Position numbers and translations under genes: made by a program. This document shows positions 23,430 to 34,800 of a DNA stretch of 58,360 bases, piece by piece (position 1 is the first letter of the stretch; each line of letters starts with the position of its first letter). The stretch covers positions 1 to 58,360 of the forward strand of contig JADGJC010000260.1 of the NCBI GenBank assembly GCA_027596075.1. Reading direction: 5' to 3'. The notes below the pieces were generated by a model, which saw only the letters and a list, made by a program, of their open reading frames with translations, ran no database searches and was not told the origin of the DNA. The stretch comes from Rhizophlyctis rosea (Eukaryota; Chytridiomycota; Chytridiomycetes; Rhizophlyctidales; Rhizophlyctidaceae).

Positions 23430-23830
23430 ACCATGAAGACCATTGCCCCTGAGTTTCGAGCAATAAAGCAACGGAGGGATCAAAGAGCGTGGTGGGCCTC
23501 CCCGCCCCGTGCTAGGCGAGTGTGCGCGCAATGGCGAGAACTCGGCGTCTTGTTCCAAGGGCACCTTGATTGCCTTGGTCTTGAGATGGTGGGACGCTTA
23601 GGCTTTAGAAGCCCAAGTGGTGTATGCTTCTCGGATGGAACTTGGTTGTCTTGAGATTTGCCGGTGTGGCCGTGTCCCCACCTTCCGTTCCCACCCCCGC
23701 CCCCCCACCCCAATGCACTGACCTCATGTGTCCCGAGTGTGAAGCAGAACGTGTCAGGACACCTTGTTTGATGGATGCATGTAGATGACGGATAAAATAT
23801 GAGCATGTGGATCTCACATGGCAATCGCAA
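23430..23830 (+). repeat. dispersed repeat, copy 3
   Basis: Collinear with copy 2 at 11440-12030: GACCATTGCCCCTGAG..., GAGCAATAAAGCAACG, GGGATCAAAGA, the TGCGCGCAATGGCGA block, GGCGTCTTG, TTGCCTTGGTCTTG, GCTTCTCGGAT, the C-rich CCCCCCCACCCCAATG, CACTGACCTCATG and a GATGGATG stretch. The hairpin stem here is ATTGCCC/GAGCAAT, one pair weaker. Identity to copy 2 is estimated by eye at roughly 65-75 percent. Confidence 0.7.
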
Positions 23831-24290
23831 AATGTGCAGATGAGAATGAGGCGAAGAGGAGGAAGAGTGTTGGGAGAATGCAGTCAGGACCGGTTTTGAT
23901 AAGCCTGGGTCGGAGGCTCGGAGCCAACTTCAAACTGAGCCTTGGCGGAGGTCATGTGACACGATATCTACAGTAGTAAAGTACTACTACTGGTAGTACT
24001 GCCTACTACTGGGGTTGGCTTATCTAGTACTGTCCGGCACACCTATCCTCGTTAGACAGTAAAACTGGCAAACCGCCGATTCGCCATAGAGAAACCAACG
24101 ATCTTTCTCATTAGGAAAACTTTCTATGCTCCAGTCACACTAAATACACATATGTTGCTATCGAAAAATCACGGGGTATGTACAAACATGATTACAAAAT
24201 CGAAACATTACAACTATAGTAACTATGCACAAAATCGCTGCTCGTCACCCAATAAGACTTGCAAGCTTCCTGCACCATCCCATCATCCCA
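23831..24290. other. intergenic with short inverted repeats
   Basis: At 23971-24010 a cluster of AGTAGTA / TACTACT words forms a seven-base perfect stem with a three-base loop, with a second weaker one next to it. Otherwise nothing recognised. This is the 3' flank of the histidine kinase. Confidence 0.4.
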
Positions 24291-27200
24291 TTACAATACT
24301 CCATATCTCCTGAGCACCGCCTCAACATCTTCCCGGGAGAATGGTTTACCAATAGCCTCGTCAGCGCCCACACCCTTCATTCTCCGCTCAGCTTCCTCGT
24401 TGCCGTTAACTTGGTTGGCGGTTGCGATGATGATGGGTGTTGTGATTCCGCGGGCGCGGATTTGGGCGGTGGCTTCGAAGCCGTCCATGAGGGGCATCAA
24501 GATGTCCATGAAAATAACATCATAAGTTCCCCCATCCACTCCACCCTCACCACCGCTGCCTCCGCCGTCCCGTCGGAGCGCATCAACCCTCTCCAAAGCC
24601 TCAACCCCATTCTCCGCCTCATTGATTTCATAAGCGCCTTCTTCCACCTTGGCGGCAGCGAAAGTCCGTTTAAGCATACGGGTAACGATTGCGCGGTTGA
24701 TTTTGCTGTCGTCGACTACGAGGATGCGTTTGGTGGGTGCTGGGGGTGTTATTGGGGGTGTTGGGAGGGAGTCGGCGGGTGGTGGAGGGAGTTGTGAGGT
24801 GGAGAGGGGTATGTCGGGTGGTGGTGGTGATGTTTGGGAGGGGAGGGGAGGGCAGGGGAGTGGGTTTGGAGTGGTTGTAAGGGGTAATGGTTCGGTTGCT
24901 GGTGGGTGCGATATTGATTCGGAGGGTGGTGCGGGAAGTTGGTCCGGCACGACTTCGGTTTCTTCCAACAGCCCATCCGCCATCTTCATCTCCTTGATGA
25001 CAGCCAGTGTGGCCTTCCGGCCTAGCAGTCTATTCAGACTGCGGTCTGGCGGTATACTAACGCCTTCCATCTGATCCCGTTCAACTATTCCAACCGGCAC
25101 GGTAAAGGCAAACGTGCTTCCTTTTCCAACCCTGGTTTTCACCTCAATCCGTCCGCCCATACATCTGACAATCTTATCCGTAATAGCCAATCCCAACCCA
25201 CTCCCACCATACTCTCTCATCGTCCCAACCGTCGCCTGCGCATACGGCCGGAACAACGTCTTCAACGTTCCCGTAGCCATCCCAATCCCAGTATCCACCA
25301 CCTCCGTCCTCAAAAACACAAACCGCTCCGGCGAGGGAGGCGGCATCTCCGTCATCGGTGTTGGCGGTGTCGTCGTCATGCTTGCCAATCCCCCTCCCAT
25401 CCTGACCGTATTCCCCTCCCTGTCTCCAATCGGAATAAACACATCATCCCCCTCAACTCCATCCGCCGTTCCCTCCCAAGACCCCTCTCCCCTCCCACCA
25501 CACCACCCCATCCCAACAGCATCAACATTGACCTCAATCCTCCCCCCAGAATGCGTAAACTTCACCGCATTACTAACAAAATTATTCAAAACCTGCTGAA
25601 ACCGCACCGGATCACTCCTAACCCATCTCGGCACCCCGTCCCCAACCCGTCCATTAAACGCAATCTCGTTCCGCTTTGCGACTTCCATAGCGCACGCGAA
25701 ATTCAATTCCAACAACTGGTGCAAGTCAATGAGGATATGTTCGACTTCTACACGCCCGGCTTCGTAGCGGCCGTAATCGAGGACGTCGTTGATGAGGGAG
25801 AGCATGTAGGAGGAGGAGAGTTGGATGGCGCGGACGGAGTTGTAGGGTGTGTTTTGGGAGGAGGATATGTCGCTGTGGGTTGAGCGGGTGGAGGGTTGGC
25901 GACGTAGGCGGGATCGTAACTCTTCTGTATCGACGTCCCGTCCGACGACATTTTCAACCGCGACCCCACCACCACCACTACTGTCGTCCTCCTTCCCCCA
26001 CCCCCTCCGCTCCCTCAAATCCTCCACCAAAAACTCCGTCATATTCGTAACAGCATGCAACGGATTCCTCAACTCATGACACAAAAAACTCAAAAACCCC
26101 GCTTTATCACTATCCGCATTCTCCGCTCTCCGTTTCGCTTCCCGTAACTCTCTAACAACCTCTCGCAACTCCTCCGTCCGCTCTTCCACCCTCCTCTCCA
26201 CTTCGGCGTACGCCCTGTCCCGCTCCGCCATGACCGCAACAAAAGTCAGTGCCGTAAAGACAAGAATGGTCAAAAACAGTTGAATATAAATAAACTGATC
26301 AATAATCGGAAGCGCTTTAGCAATATTTCCCAACATCTCATCGTCGGTATTATAATGGATAAGAGTAGCAGTAGCCGAAGCAAAGCCTACTATTAGGACT
26401 GCAACCGAGGCGCCCGCGAGTCCCGTTATGGAGGAGATGATGAGGACTAAAGGGTAACAGAGGTATAAGCCGATGATGGCTGATACGATGGAATCGTCGA
26501 TGAGGAATATGCTGAGGGTGGGCACGACGATTAAGAGGAGGTAGGGGATGGGGATTGCGCTGATGTATCGGATGGAGTGTTTGGCGCGGTAGGCGCGAAG
26601 GAGGGTTGGGAGGTTTGCGCGGTTTTTGATTATGTCGATCATGATTACTATGAAGGGTGCGACCATTCTGGTTTTTTTTGAGTGGAAGGGTTGTTGTTAG
26701 GACTTACAGTGCGACGATATCGAGTGCAGAGTACTTTGCTCCTTACGTGATGCCCGCTAAATTCCTTCCCAGCCACCTTGCGTAGGTGGCTTTGAAGTTT
26801 TCTGTCATGGGTAAATGGTATCTGACCATTGCCGCTCCAATCGCCGCTGTGATGGTAAGGGAAATGTCCGTGTTAGTCAAACCTAAACCTACCCGATGTG
26901 GAGTTGGTACACGAAGATATCACAGTACAGCAACATACCACTCGGAAAACACCACAAGCACCCAAGTCCAAACGCCAACAAATGTTTCTTCAACCCAAAA
27001 TCAATAAAGCGGCCAGGCGTGTCCCATATTCCAATCAAAACCATGGTAATCAAACTAACAACCAGAGACTCCAATCCGTTGGTCAATCCAAACGCAACAA
27101 CAGTTTGCGCAGTCCATGTAGGATGCGTTAGTTTGGAGAAGATGCAGTTTGCAGCGGCGAAGGTGAAAGGCAGGATGCGACGGAGGCGAGGGTACGATGC

Positions 27201-27764
27201 CAGGAAGCAGCCGACGTAGATACCGTTTACGGGCCAGAATGAGGAGAACTCGGCGATGCGGAATTGCCAGGCAATGAAGGCGAAGCCAAGGAGGATGAGA
27301 GCAAGGAGTAATGAGATGATGAACTGGAGGGAGTGGGGTAGCAGGTTAGTGCCCGTTTCTATAGCATCTGGGTGCAGCTGAAGACAAAACAACGAGCAGT
27401 GGGAGCTTACGTCGAGAAACACGTTATGCTTAGGCGGCACGGAATTAGGCGGATCGACAAACCCCGTCAAGACCAACCATTCTCTCATACCCTTTTCCCA
27501 TAGCTTATTCCGAACGGGGTTGCCATCTTCCTCTTGAATGGATATATGACGAGCGTGCCGCTCACCATTGAAGGACAATTTGGCGTAGTCCATACCGGCT
27601 CCGTTCGCTGTGTCGCTATTGATTTCTTCTATGTCCCGTGGAGCTCGTGGTACGTGCGTGCCTTCATCAACATCTATCGAGTCGTGCCTTGTCCGCCGCG
27701 ACTTAACAACAGCAGGCAACTCTGACAATTCATGCCCGTTGCTTATAAGGCTAGTTGAAGACAT
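24291..27764 (-). CDS. hybrid histidine kinase with MASE1-like membrane sensor and receiver domain
   Basis: Two-component hybrid kinase of about 1,100 residues: it autophosphorylates on His and passes the phosphate to its own receiver, then normally to an HPt protein. An N-terminal soluble part is followed by a multi-pass membrane sensor (HSLQFIISLLLALILLGFAF ... FWPVNGIYVGCFLASYPRLR), resembling MASE1. An intron near 26840-26910 and another at about 26670-26750 connect it to further membrane segments and a coiled coil (AEVERRVEERTEELREVV). Kinase boxes: H-box FLSFLCHELRNPLHA, N-box NNFVSNAVKFTHSGG, G-boxes VVDTGIGMATG and YGGSGLGLAITDKIV. The C-terminal receiver has VVDDSKINR, phospho-Asp FMDILMPLMDG and Lys in IGKPFS. 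A 33-base GTAAGC...CTTCAG stretch at about 27380-27412 may be a tiny intron or 11 extra codons. All catalytic residues are present. Confidence 0.88.
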
Positions 27765-28907
27765 TTAGTGCTATGCTTGAAGTCCTTCCATTGATTAAAT
27801 GTGAGAAGTAAACAACGAGGTGAAAAGGTTGGAAGTGTTAATTCTTGAAGGAGGGGCATTTGCGGAACCTCCGTTTTTGAAATTGCCCGCTTTTCATTGC
27901 AGGTGTGGACATATGCAGCACCTGGATCAACGGAACACAACAGCCTTTCGGTCTTGACATGAACTCCACGGCGCCACAACGTGGGACCGCCTGGCTTTAA
28001 CGGAGTGAGAGACACAGGAGACCGGGTTCAGCACCCTCCGGATCCTCCGACTATGTCAGCGTGTTGTACATGTGTCCCTTGTGCAACAAACGTGTATTAC
28101 AATGTCACGCAGGCAATATGAAATTCACATTATGGGAACAAGCATGTGGATCGTGTCTGACATCATACTGTTTCCGAACCCAGCGGACGGGCCAGGATGG
28201 CATTCTATGCCACTTGTTTACATTACAATTCCAGTAAACAATTGACCAACTTGATCAGCAAACTCGGTAATGGTCCGTGATCCTGAATCGTGATTCCTTC
28301 TCCTCTTACCCACGGAAGTGACGGAACCTTCGGAACCCTTCCAAAAACATCGACAAGGGCGTAAAATCACCATCCGATCTATCGCGATGATTTTTGACCG
28401 ATCTATCCCCCTTTCCTAACGGTGAAAGTGTTGTGGGAAGCTGTATTCACGCGAAAGACGTACTTCACATGCTCCATAAAATGCGTCACTTTCGAATGAC
28501 CTGGGTATCTGAATTCGGCACCCATCACCGGCGTCCACCAAAGTCAAGTTTCAATGTCAGTTCCTGGATACCATGCTATCCTTCCTATACACATAGGTTA
28601 CATGCACAGTGCACTTCACATTGTCGTAAAATTTGCCAACTTGAATTTTTGAACATAGCATGTTGGAGTGGGAGTCACCAACTTCACCAGCTCTGCGCAT
28701 TGTGTTGTCTCCCCGTTGGCTGAGGGCTCGGAAGCTCGGACGTCTCGGACTTTCTTCGGGCTGACGTGTCCGATTGGAGAAGGGATGCTCAGACGCTCAC
28801 TGCCAAGTTCAAATCCAGCATACAAAAGAGACCAAATCTTCACCTGCTTCACCTTCCCCAACATTCAACCTGTCAAATACCAACTTGTCATTCTCTAATC
28901 GACTAAC
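27765..28907. other. intergenic, nothing recognised
   Basis: Divergent promoter region between the histidine kinase (-) and the Rossmann oxidoreductase (+). Short frames only; no RNA gene or repeat seen. Confidence 0.35.
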
Positions 28908-29735
28908 ATGCACCTTATCTTAACCGGCGCTACAGGCCTAGTCGGCACCTCCGTCCTAGCCCACGTCATTTCAACCGCCCAAACCCCCGCCGCAACAACA
29001 ACAGCCCGCCGCGTAACCCACCTCTCAATCCTCACCCGCAACCCACAAATCTCATACCTCCAACGCCACCCACTCTCCGACTCCGCATCCTCAAACCTCA
29101 AAATCGACGTGATAGAACATAAAGATTTCACAACCTACTCCCCTGAGCTCCTCAAGCGTCTCAAAGGTGCGGACGGCGTCGTTTGGGCCTTGGGAGTGTC
29201 ACAGAACGATGTCAAGGACGAAGAGGAGTACGTGCAAGTCACTAAGGTGTATGCGGAGAAGGCTGCTGAGGCTTTCAGTGGGATCGAAGATGTTGGACAA
29301 CGAAATGGGACAAAGAAGTTGAACTTTGTGTACATCTCGGGCGAAGGCGCAACGCACTCCCCATCATTCCTCACACCCCTCTTCGGTCGCGTCAAAGGTC
29401 TCGCAGAAAAATCCCTCCTCTCATTACCCGCTACCCATCCTACACTGACCGTTTACGCCGCCCGACCTGGTGGTGTTGATCCATTGGATCAACCGGATGT
29501 TGCGGAGACCATCTTGCCTAAATTCCTGAATAACTCGTTGAAGAAGTTGTACTATACGCCTCTGTTGAAAGTGTTTAGAACTGTGTACCCGGGGTTGTTG
29601 AGTCCTACGAGAGAGCTGGGGAAGGTCCTGACGGATCTGGCGGTTGGGGATGGGAGTGCGGTGCAGGGGAAGGGAACGGAGGCTGGAGGATTTGTTGTGA
29701 CGAATGCAGCTTTGAGGAGGTTGGGAGGGTTGTAG
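28908..29735 (+). CDS. NAD(P)-binding Rossmann-fold protein, atypical SDR (HTATIP2/NAD(P)H-binding type)
   Basis: Single exon of 275 residues. The N-terminus MHLILTGATGLVGTSVLAHV is the TGxxGxxG dinucleotide-binding motif directly after strand 1. Further family features: a basic residue after strand 2 (LTRNP) suggesting NADP preference, DVIEHKDF, GADGVVWALG on strand 4, and FVYISGEGATHS on strand 5. The classic YxxxK of active SDRs is replaced by GRVKGLAEKSLL, as in the atypical group of binding/sensor proteins. The remainder (LTVYAARPGGVDPLDQPD) fits the C-terminal part. Likely cytosolic; substrate unknown. ATG at 28908 is just before strand 1, so the start is secure. Confidence 0.82.
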   Translation: MHLILTGATGLVGTSVLAHVISTAQTPAATTTARRVTHLSILTRNPQISYLQRHPLSDSASSNLKIDVIEHKDFTTYSPELLKRLKGADGVVWALGVSQNDVKDEEEYVQVTKVYAEKAAEAFSGIEDVGQRNGTKKLNFVYISGEGATHSPSFLTPLFGRVKGLAEKSLLSLPATHPTLTVYAARPGGVDPLDQPDVAETILPKFLNNSLKKLYYTPLLKVFRTVYPGLLSPTRELGKVLTDLAVGDGSAVQGKGTEAGGFVVTNAALRRLGGL

Positions 29736-30550
29736 AGCAAAAGTGTAGGAATGGATGACTTCCGCAAATCTCGGATGATTGAAAATTACCTTGATAAACC
29801 ATTTGAATATATAAAATATTGATCCTTGGACGTGTTTAGAAATACGACCAGTTCATAGTGCATGCAATATTATCCTGTTCCCCTATACAGTTCGCCTCAG
29901 GGTTCGATATTGTTTTTCTTCCGACGGTGCTGACGCCTTCCATTTGACACATCTGGGCAGGTACCCACTCTCACAGTCGAACTTTCGTCGATGTGAGGCT
30001 CTTGGCAAGCATTCCACGAACGTTTGCTTGCCGTCAATACCGTTGGACAAATTAATACATGCATGAGGGCGCTGTTCTCGTTCTGGTCTTTGATGGGCAG
30101 CAATCATGACAGCAATTTTTCCTTAATGATCTGTGCATGGTTCCTAAGGACGTGGTCAAAGTCGTTCGGCGCTCACTAGTATAGGTAAGTGAACTTTCCG
30201 GCGCTCGGCTTTTAACTCGTGCTCATGCTCCTTGCTCTTGGCGATCAACGCTCCAGGATTTCAAATCAGCATCTTGGATGAGTAACATGACAAAGGGACC
30301 AGCCAGCCCTCAACCCGAAAAAGATCCGGTCGCCCGACACACCGATGCGTCGAGCCGCACCCTCATGGAGAATGTGGCCCTTCACGGATCACAAAAATTC
30401 ACCACAACCGTTGGCCCAAATCGCGTGAAGGAGATCAAAAGCCCTCCGCAGACTCGGAGAGTCAAAAAGGCTATAAAATCAGGAGGGGGACATCCTCTCC
30501 CCAATCCAAACATTTCATCTTGTCGTTTCCCAACCACGGTTTTTTCCACC
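29736..30550. other. intergenic, nothing recognised
   Basis: Includes the upstream region of the hydrolase gene. An in-frame ATG at 30278 could extend that protein by 91 residues, but it would bury the signal peptide, so this is taken as 5' leader. Confidence 0.4.
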
Positions 30551-31490
30551 ATGCGTCTCACATCCCTCCTCCTCGCACTAGCCAGTGCTGCGTCCGTTGC
30601 ATCCACTTGGACATACCACCCCCCCACCCAAAACATCATCAAACACACCGGTCAATCCGTAGGCAAAGAAGTCGTTATCAATGGCAGTAAGTTCCCCCCA
30701 CCAAACCCAACCACATCAATTCCCCACCCGTCATCTACTCACACCTCCCCCCAAACAGTCCCCCACTACATCTCCAAACCCTCCAAAAAGTCCACCACAG
30801 CCCTCCTCTACATAACCGACGCCTTCGGAATCCAACTCCCCGAAAACCGCCTCCTAGCCGACTCCTTCGCCCGCGCCGGTTTCTACACCATAGCGCCAGA
30901 CCTCTTCGACGGTCACCCCGCGCCCGTTGATCTCAACACCCCGGGATTCAACATAACAGCCTTCATCAATACTTATACCACTAATGTTACGGACCCGAAA
31001 ATCGCGGGATCGATCAAGTATTTGAGAGAGAAGTTGGGCTTCAAGAAAGTTGCGTTGACGGGGTATTGTTTTGGTGGGAAGTACGTGTTTAGGTTTTTGG
31101 CGAAGGGGAAGGGGGGTGATGTGGGGTTTGCGGCGCATCCGAGTTTGTTGGAGAAGGGGGAGATTGCGAGTATTGTGGGGCCGGCGAGTGTTGCTGCTGC
31201 TGGTAGGTTTTTGCCTGTCGATGGGGTAATGACCCAACTCCAACCACCAAGAGTGACTACATCGTCTTTCCCCCCGAACTCATACAGAAACCGACAGCTT
31301 GCTCACACCCGACTTCCGCAAAGACATGGAAGCCATCCTCAAGAACACAACTGTCCCCTACTCCGTTGCCTTGTACGGTGGAACCAGCCACGGCTTCGGT
31401 GTGCGAGCAAACGTCTCGGACCCCGAACAGAAGTACGCAAAGGAGGCGGCCTTCTTCCAGGCGGTTCAGTTCTTCCAAGCTTGGGCTTGA
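30551..31490 (+). CDS. secreted dienelactone hydrolase-like protein
   Basis: Three exons: 30551-30686, 30759-31202 and 31288-31490, giving 260 residues. Introns have GTAAGT/AACAG and GTAGGT/TACAG ends. The start was chosen because it opens a clean signal peptide (MRLTSLLLALASAASVAS). Alpha/beta-hydrolase features of the dienelactone hydrolase family: ALLYITDAFGIQLPENRLLA, YTIAPDLFDGHPAP, the nucleophile elbow GYCFGG (Cys in place of Ser), the acid in ETDSLLTP and the catalytic His in TSHGFGVRA. The triad Cys-Asp-His is complete. Cytosolic bacterial enzymes open dienelactones in aromatic breakdown; fungal secreted versions have broad or unknown substrates. Intron 2 falls just before the catalytic Asp. 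Confidence 0.88.
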
Positions 31491-31821
31491 GGGATATATG
31501 ACGAATGGTGTGAAATAGAAAATAGATATGTATGTTCTGCTCGATGTGCAATAAATGTATAACACGTCCACATGGTTGCCATCAAACCACATTCCAAAAG
31601 ATGCGACATTATATCTTGAAGAAACCTCCATCCACACACACCCATGTACAAATTTACAAAATTGATATGATCACTCTACATGCAAAAAGAAACAACAACA
31701 ACAACGAATAATCACCCTATGATCCCTATGATCGCTCTTCCCTCCCTCCAATCCCCGACGACCCCCCAAAACTACAAAAACTTCCTCCCCCCAGCACAAG
31801 ACCACCACCACTACCCCCCAT
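31491..31821. other. converging 3' flanks
   Basis: Between the stops of the hydrolase (+) and eIF5B (-). Contains AATAAATGT near 31549, a likely poly(A) signal for the hydrolase, and a C/A-rich stretch. No gene seen. Confidence 0.4.
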
Positions 31822-34800
31822 CTAATCAATCTTCAAAATCTTCTTCAACTTAACAACCAAAGCCCAATCATCCCTCGACAAATCATTCCTGAACGTCGTC
31901 TTCAGAATATCAATAGAACCTCGCGAAATCTGTTCAAAAAGCCAAGAAGCATCAGCAAAAATTCGCTTCTCATACAACCACCCAAACACCACAAACAAAA
32001 AAAACCCAAAGAACTCACATGAGAATATAACTCATTAGCCTCCGTAAAATGCCTTCCAAACAACTTGGGCGTATCCCATCCAGGACTCTCAATCCGAACC
32101 GCAACAGACGGATCGCCCTTCTTCACTTCCTGTCGCGATTTATGGTTGATTTCCAACCCCGTTACTTTGCCCAGACTGATAACCGCTTTGGTCTGCAATC
32201 ACACGAAAACGAAAAAGATATCAGTCAATACCGAATCACCACCCGAAAAAGAAGGTGCCCTACAACCACCACCGTAACACCCCTCCCCCAACGAACCCCT
32301 CAAACAAAAACTCCCGAAAAAGAAGACAAACAACACCAACCTCCTCATTAACAACACAAATCGGCGTCCCCATCTTCAACACCCCCTCCAAAACATCAAC
32401 ACCAACAATAATCGGACTCCTCTTATTAAACACCGCCCCCGGCACAATCTTCAACAAACACGGGAACACCGCACTAGGCATCGCATCCCTCTTCTTCTGC
32501 TCTTCCAACTCCTTCATATAAGCCGTATACTGATCAAACAAATGGTAAATAATATCCGCCGTAAAAATCTTAATATTCAACTCGTCCGCAAGCTCCTGAG
32601 CGTCTTTATCGATCGTCACGTCAAACGCGAGGAGTTGAGCGTACTGAGGAGCTTTTTCCAACATGATGGAAGCGCGGATGACGTCTTTTTTGTGGACGGG
32701 ACCGATGTTGATGCCGTTGACGGGGATGTCGGAGGATTTGAGGAAGGTTAGGAGGGCTTCGAGGGATCCGAGGGTCGAGGCTTGCACGCAGACGCCCTTT
32801 CCGCTTTTGTCGATGGCGGTAAGCAGACTCGTCAAATCTTCCATCACTTCTTCCATGATATCCTCCTCATCATCGTCAGGTCCAACAACCATCAACCTCG
32901 ACCCAGCAATAGCCTGCTCCAACCCCGGTGCAGAAATCTTCACACCCAATGCCGCTTTAACAGTCTTATGATGCACGTACGCAGACTTGACGCGGAGTTC
33001 GCGAAGTGGTTGAGGCGTAAGAAGCGCACGGACGTTCGTCACGATGGGCCCATTCAACCCACAAACAACAATCTTATCCCCCTCATTCAGCACCCCGTTC
33101 GAAAGCACAACATCAATCGTCGTACCCAACCCCTCAATAACCTTCACTTCCAAAACCGTACACTCTAATTCCGACAAATACATCAACCGCTCCGTCATCC
33201 GCGTCTGCGTCAACTCGATCAAAAGATGCAAAAGATCCGGAATACCCTCCCCAGTAATCGCAGACGTAGGTACAAGCGACACGTTCTTCGCAAAGTTCTT
33301 GTTGTCCCAGTACAAGCAAGCGTTCAACCCCTGTTCCGCAAACTCGACAATGACTTTCCGGACACGTTCGTTGAATTCGTCGACGACGTGTTTGGGTTGT
33401 TGGGCTAGGGTGTCGCGGGTTGGGTGGTTGAGCATGGGTCGCCAGTCGAACATACGGTCGATCTTATTGAGGGCGACGATGAAGGGTGTTTTGCGTTGAC
33501 GGAGGAGGCCCAACGATTCTAGAGTCTGAGGTTCCAAACCGTGCACAATATCGACGACCAAGATCGCAATGTTGCACAAACTGGATCCACGGGACCGGAG
33601 GTTGGTGAAGGATTCGTGACCAGGGGTGTCGATGACCAAGAGACCGGGGAGCTTGTAGTCGACGGGTTTGTCCTTGTGCAGGAGGGCGGTTTTCTCCTTG
33701 ATGGCATCCATGGGGAAGAAGGTTGCACCGATTTGTTGCGTAATACCACCGGCTTCGCCCTCCTGGACGTTGGTCTGACGGATCTTGTCGAGAAGCTTGG
33801 TTTTACCCGTGTCGACGTGACCGAGAATGCAGGCAATAGGGGAGCGAAGATCTTCGGCGGAACGGGCAGCCATGGCTTGAGCAACACGCTCCTGCGAAAT
33901 CGCCCAACAGAAAACATTAACATAATTCGACATTGCAAGGATAGGCCGATCAAGATGAAACAAATGGTAAAACAGAAAAATAATAACGCGGAAATAACCA
34001 ACTCACCCTTCTCCTCTGCGCAGCCTCCTCCTTCCGCTGCAATGCCTGTCTTTGCGCGGTAGTAAGCTCATCATCGGAATCCTCTTCGCTGTCATCGTCC
34101 TCGTCAGAAGTTTCCTCCTCCTCAGACTCCTCCTCTTCGCTTTCCTCTTCTTCCTCCTCCGACTCTTCTTCGGATTCGGGTTGGGCTTTCTTCGGTGCAC
34201 CCTGAAACGGGGTGATTGCCTTCAGTATTGGAGCAAGGACAATTGCACAAAATGATTTTCAGATACCTTAGCAGGAGCAGCCGCACCCTTCGCAGGCGCC
34301 GCATCCGCCTTCGCCGCAACCTTCCCAGCATCCTTCTTAGCAACCGCCCCATTAGCAGCACCCTTCTTCTCCTCCTCCTTCTTCTTCGCCGCTAGTTTCG
34401 CCTCCTTAGCCTTCTGCTTAGTCTCCTCATCCTCACTCTCATCATCCCAATTCTCCTTCGCATCCTCCTCACTCTCCGCATCCCAACTGTCCTTTACACC
34501 CCCCTCACTACCCTCCTCCCCACTCTCCTCATCCCAACTCTTCTCCTTCGCCAAAACAGCCGCCAACCGCTCAGCCTCCAGTTCCTCAGCCGCCTTCTGC
34601 GCAGCAGCTTCCTCGGCGGCTTTCTTGGCCGCAGCAGCTTCTTCCGCGGCTTTCTCGGCCGCAGCAGCCTCCTCGGCGGCCTTCTTGTTTTCGTCCTCTT
34701 TCGGCGTGGTGGGAGTCGTAGGTGTGGTCGGCTCGGCGGCTTTGTTACCGGCTTGCGGCTTCTTCTTCTTGTTGCCGTAGACAACCTTCTTGGGCTTCTT

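Noticed and set aside
30278..30550. In-frame upstream start adding 91 residues to the dienelactone hydrolase
   Set aside because: It would place the clear signal peptide inside the protein; the extension is low complexity with no domain.
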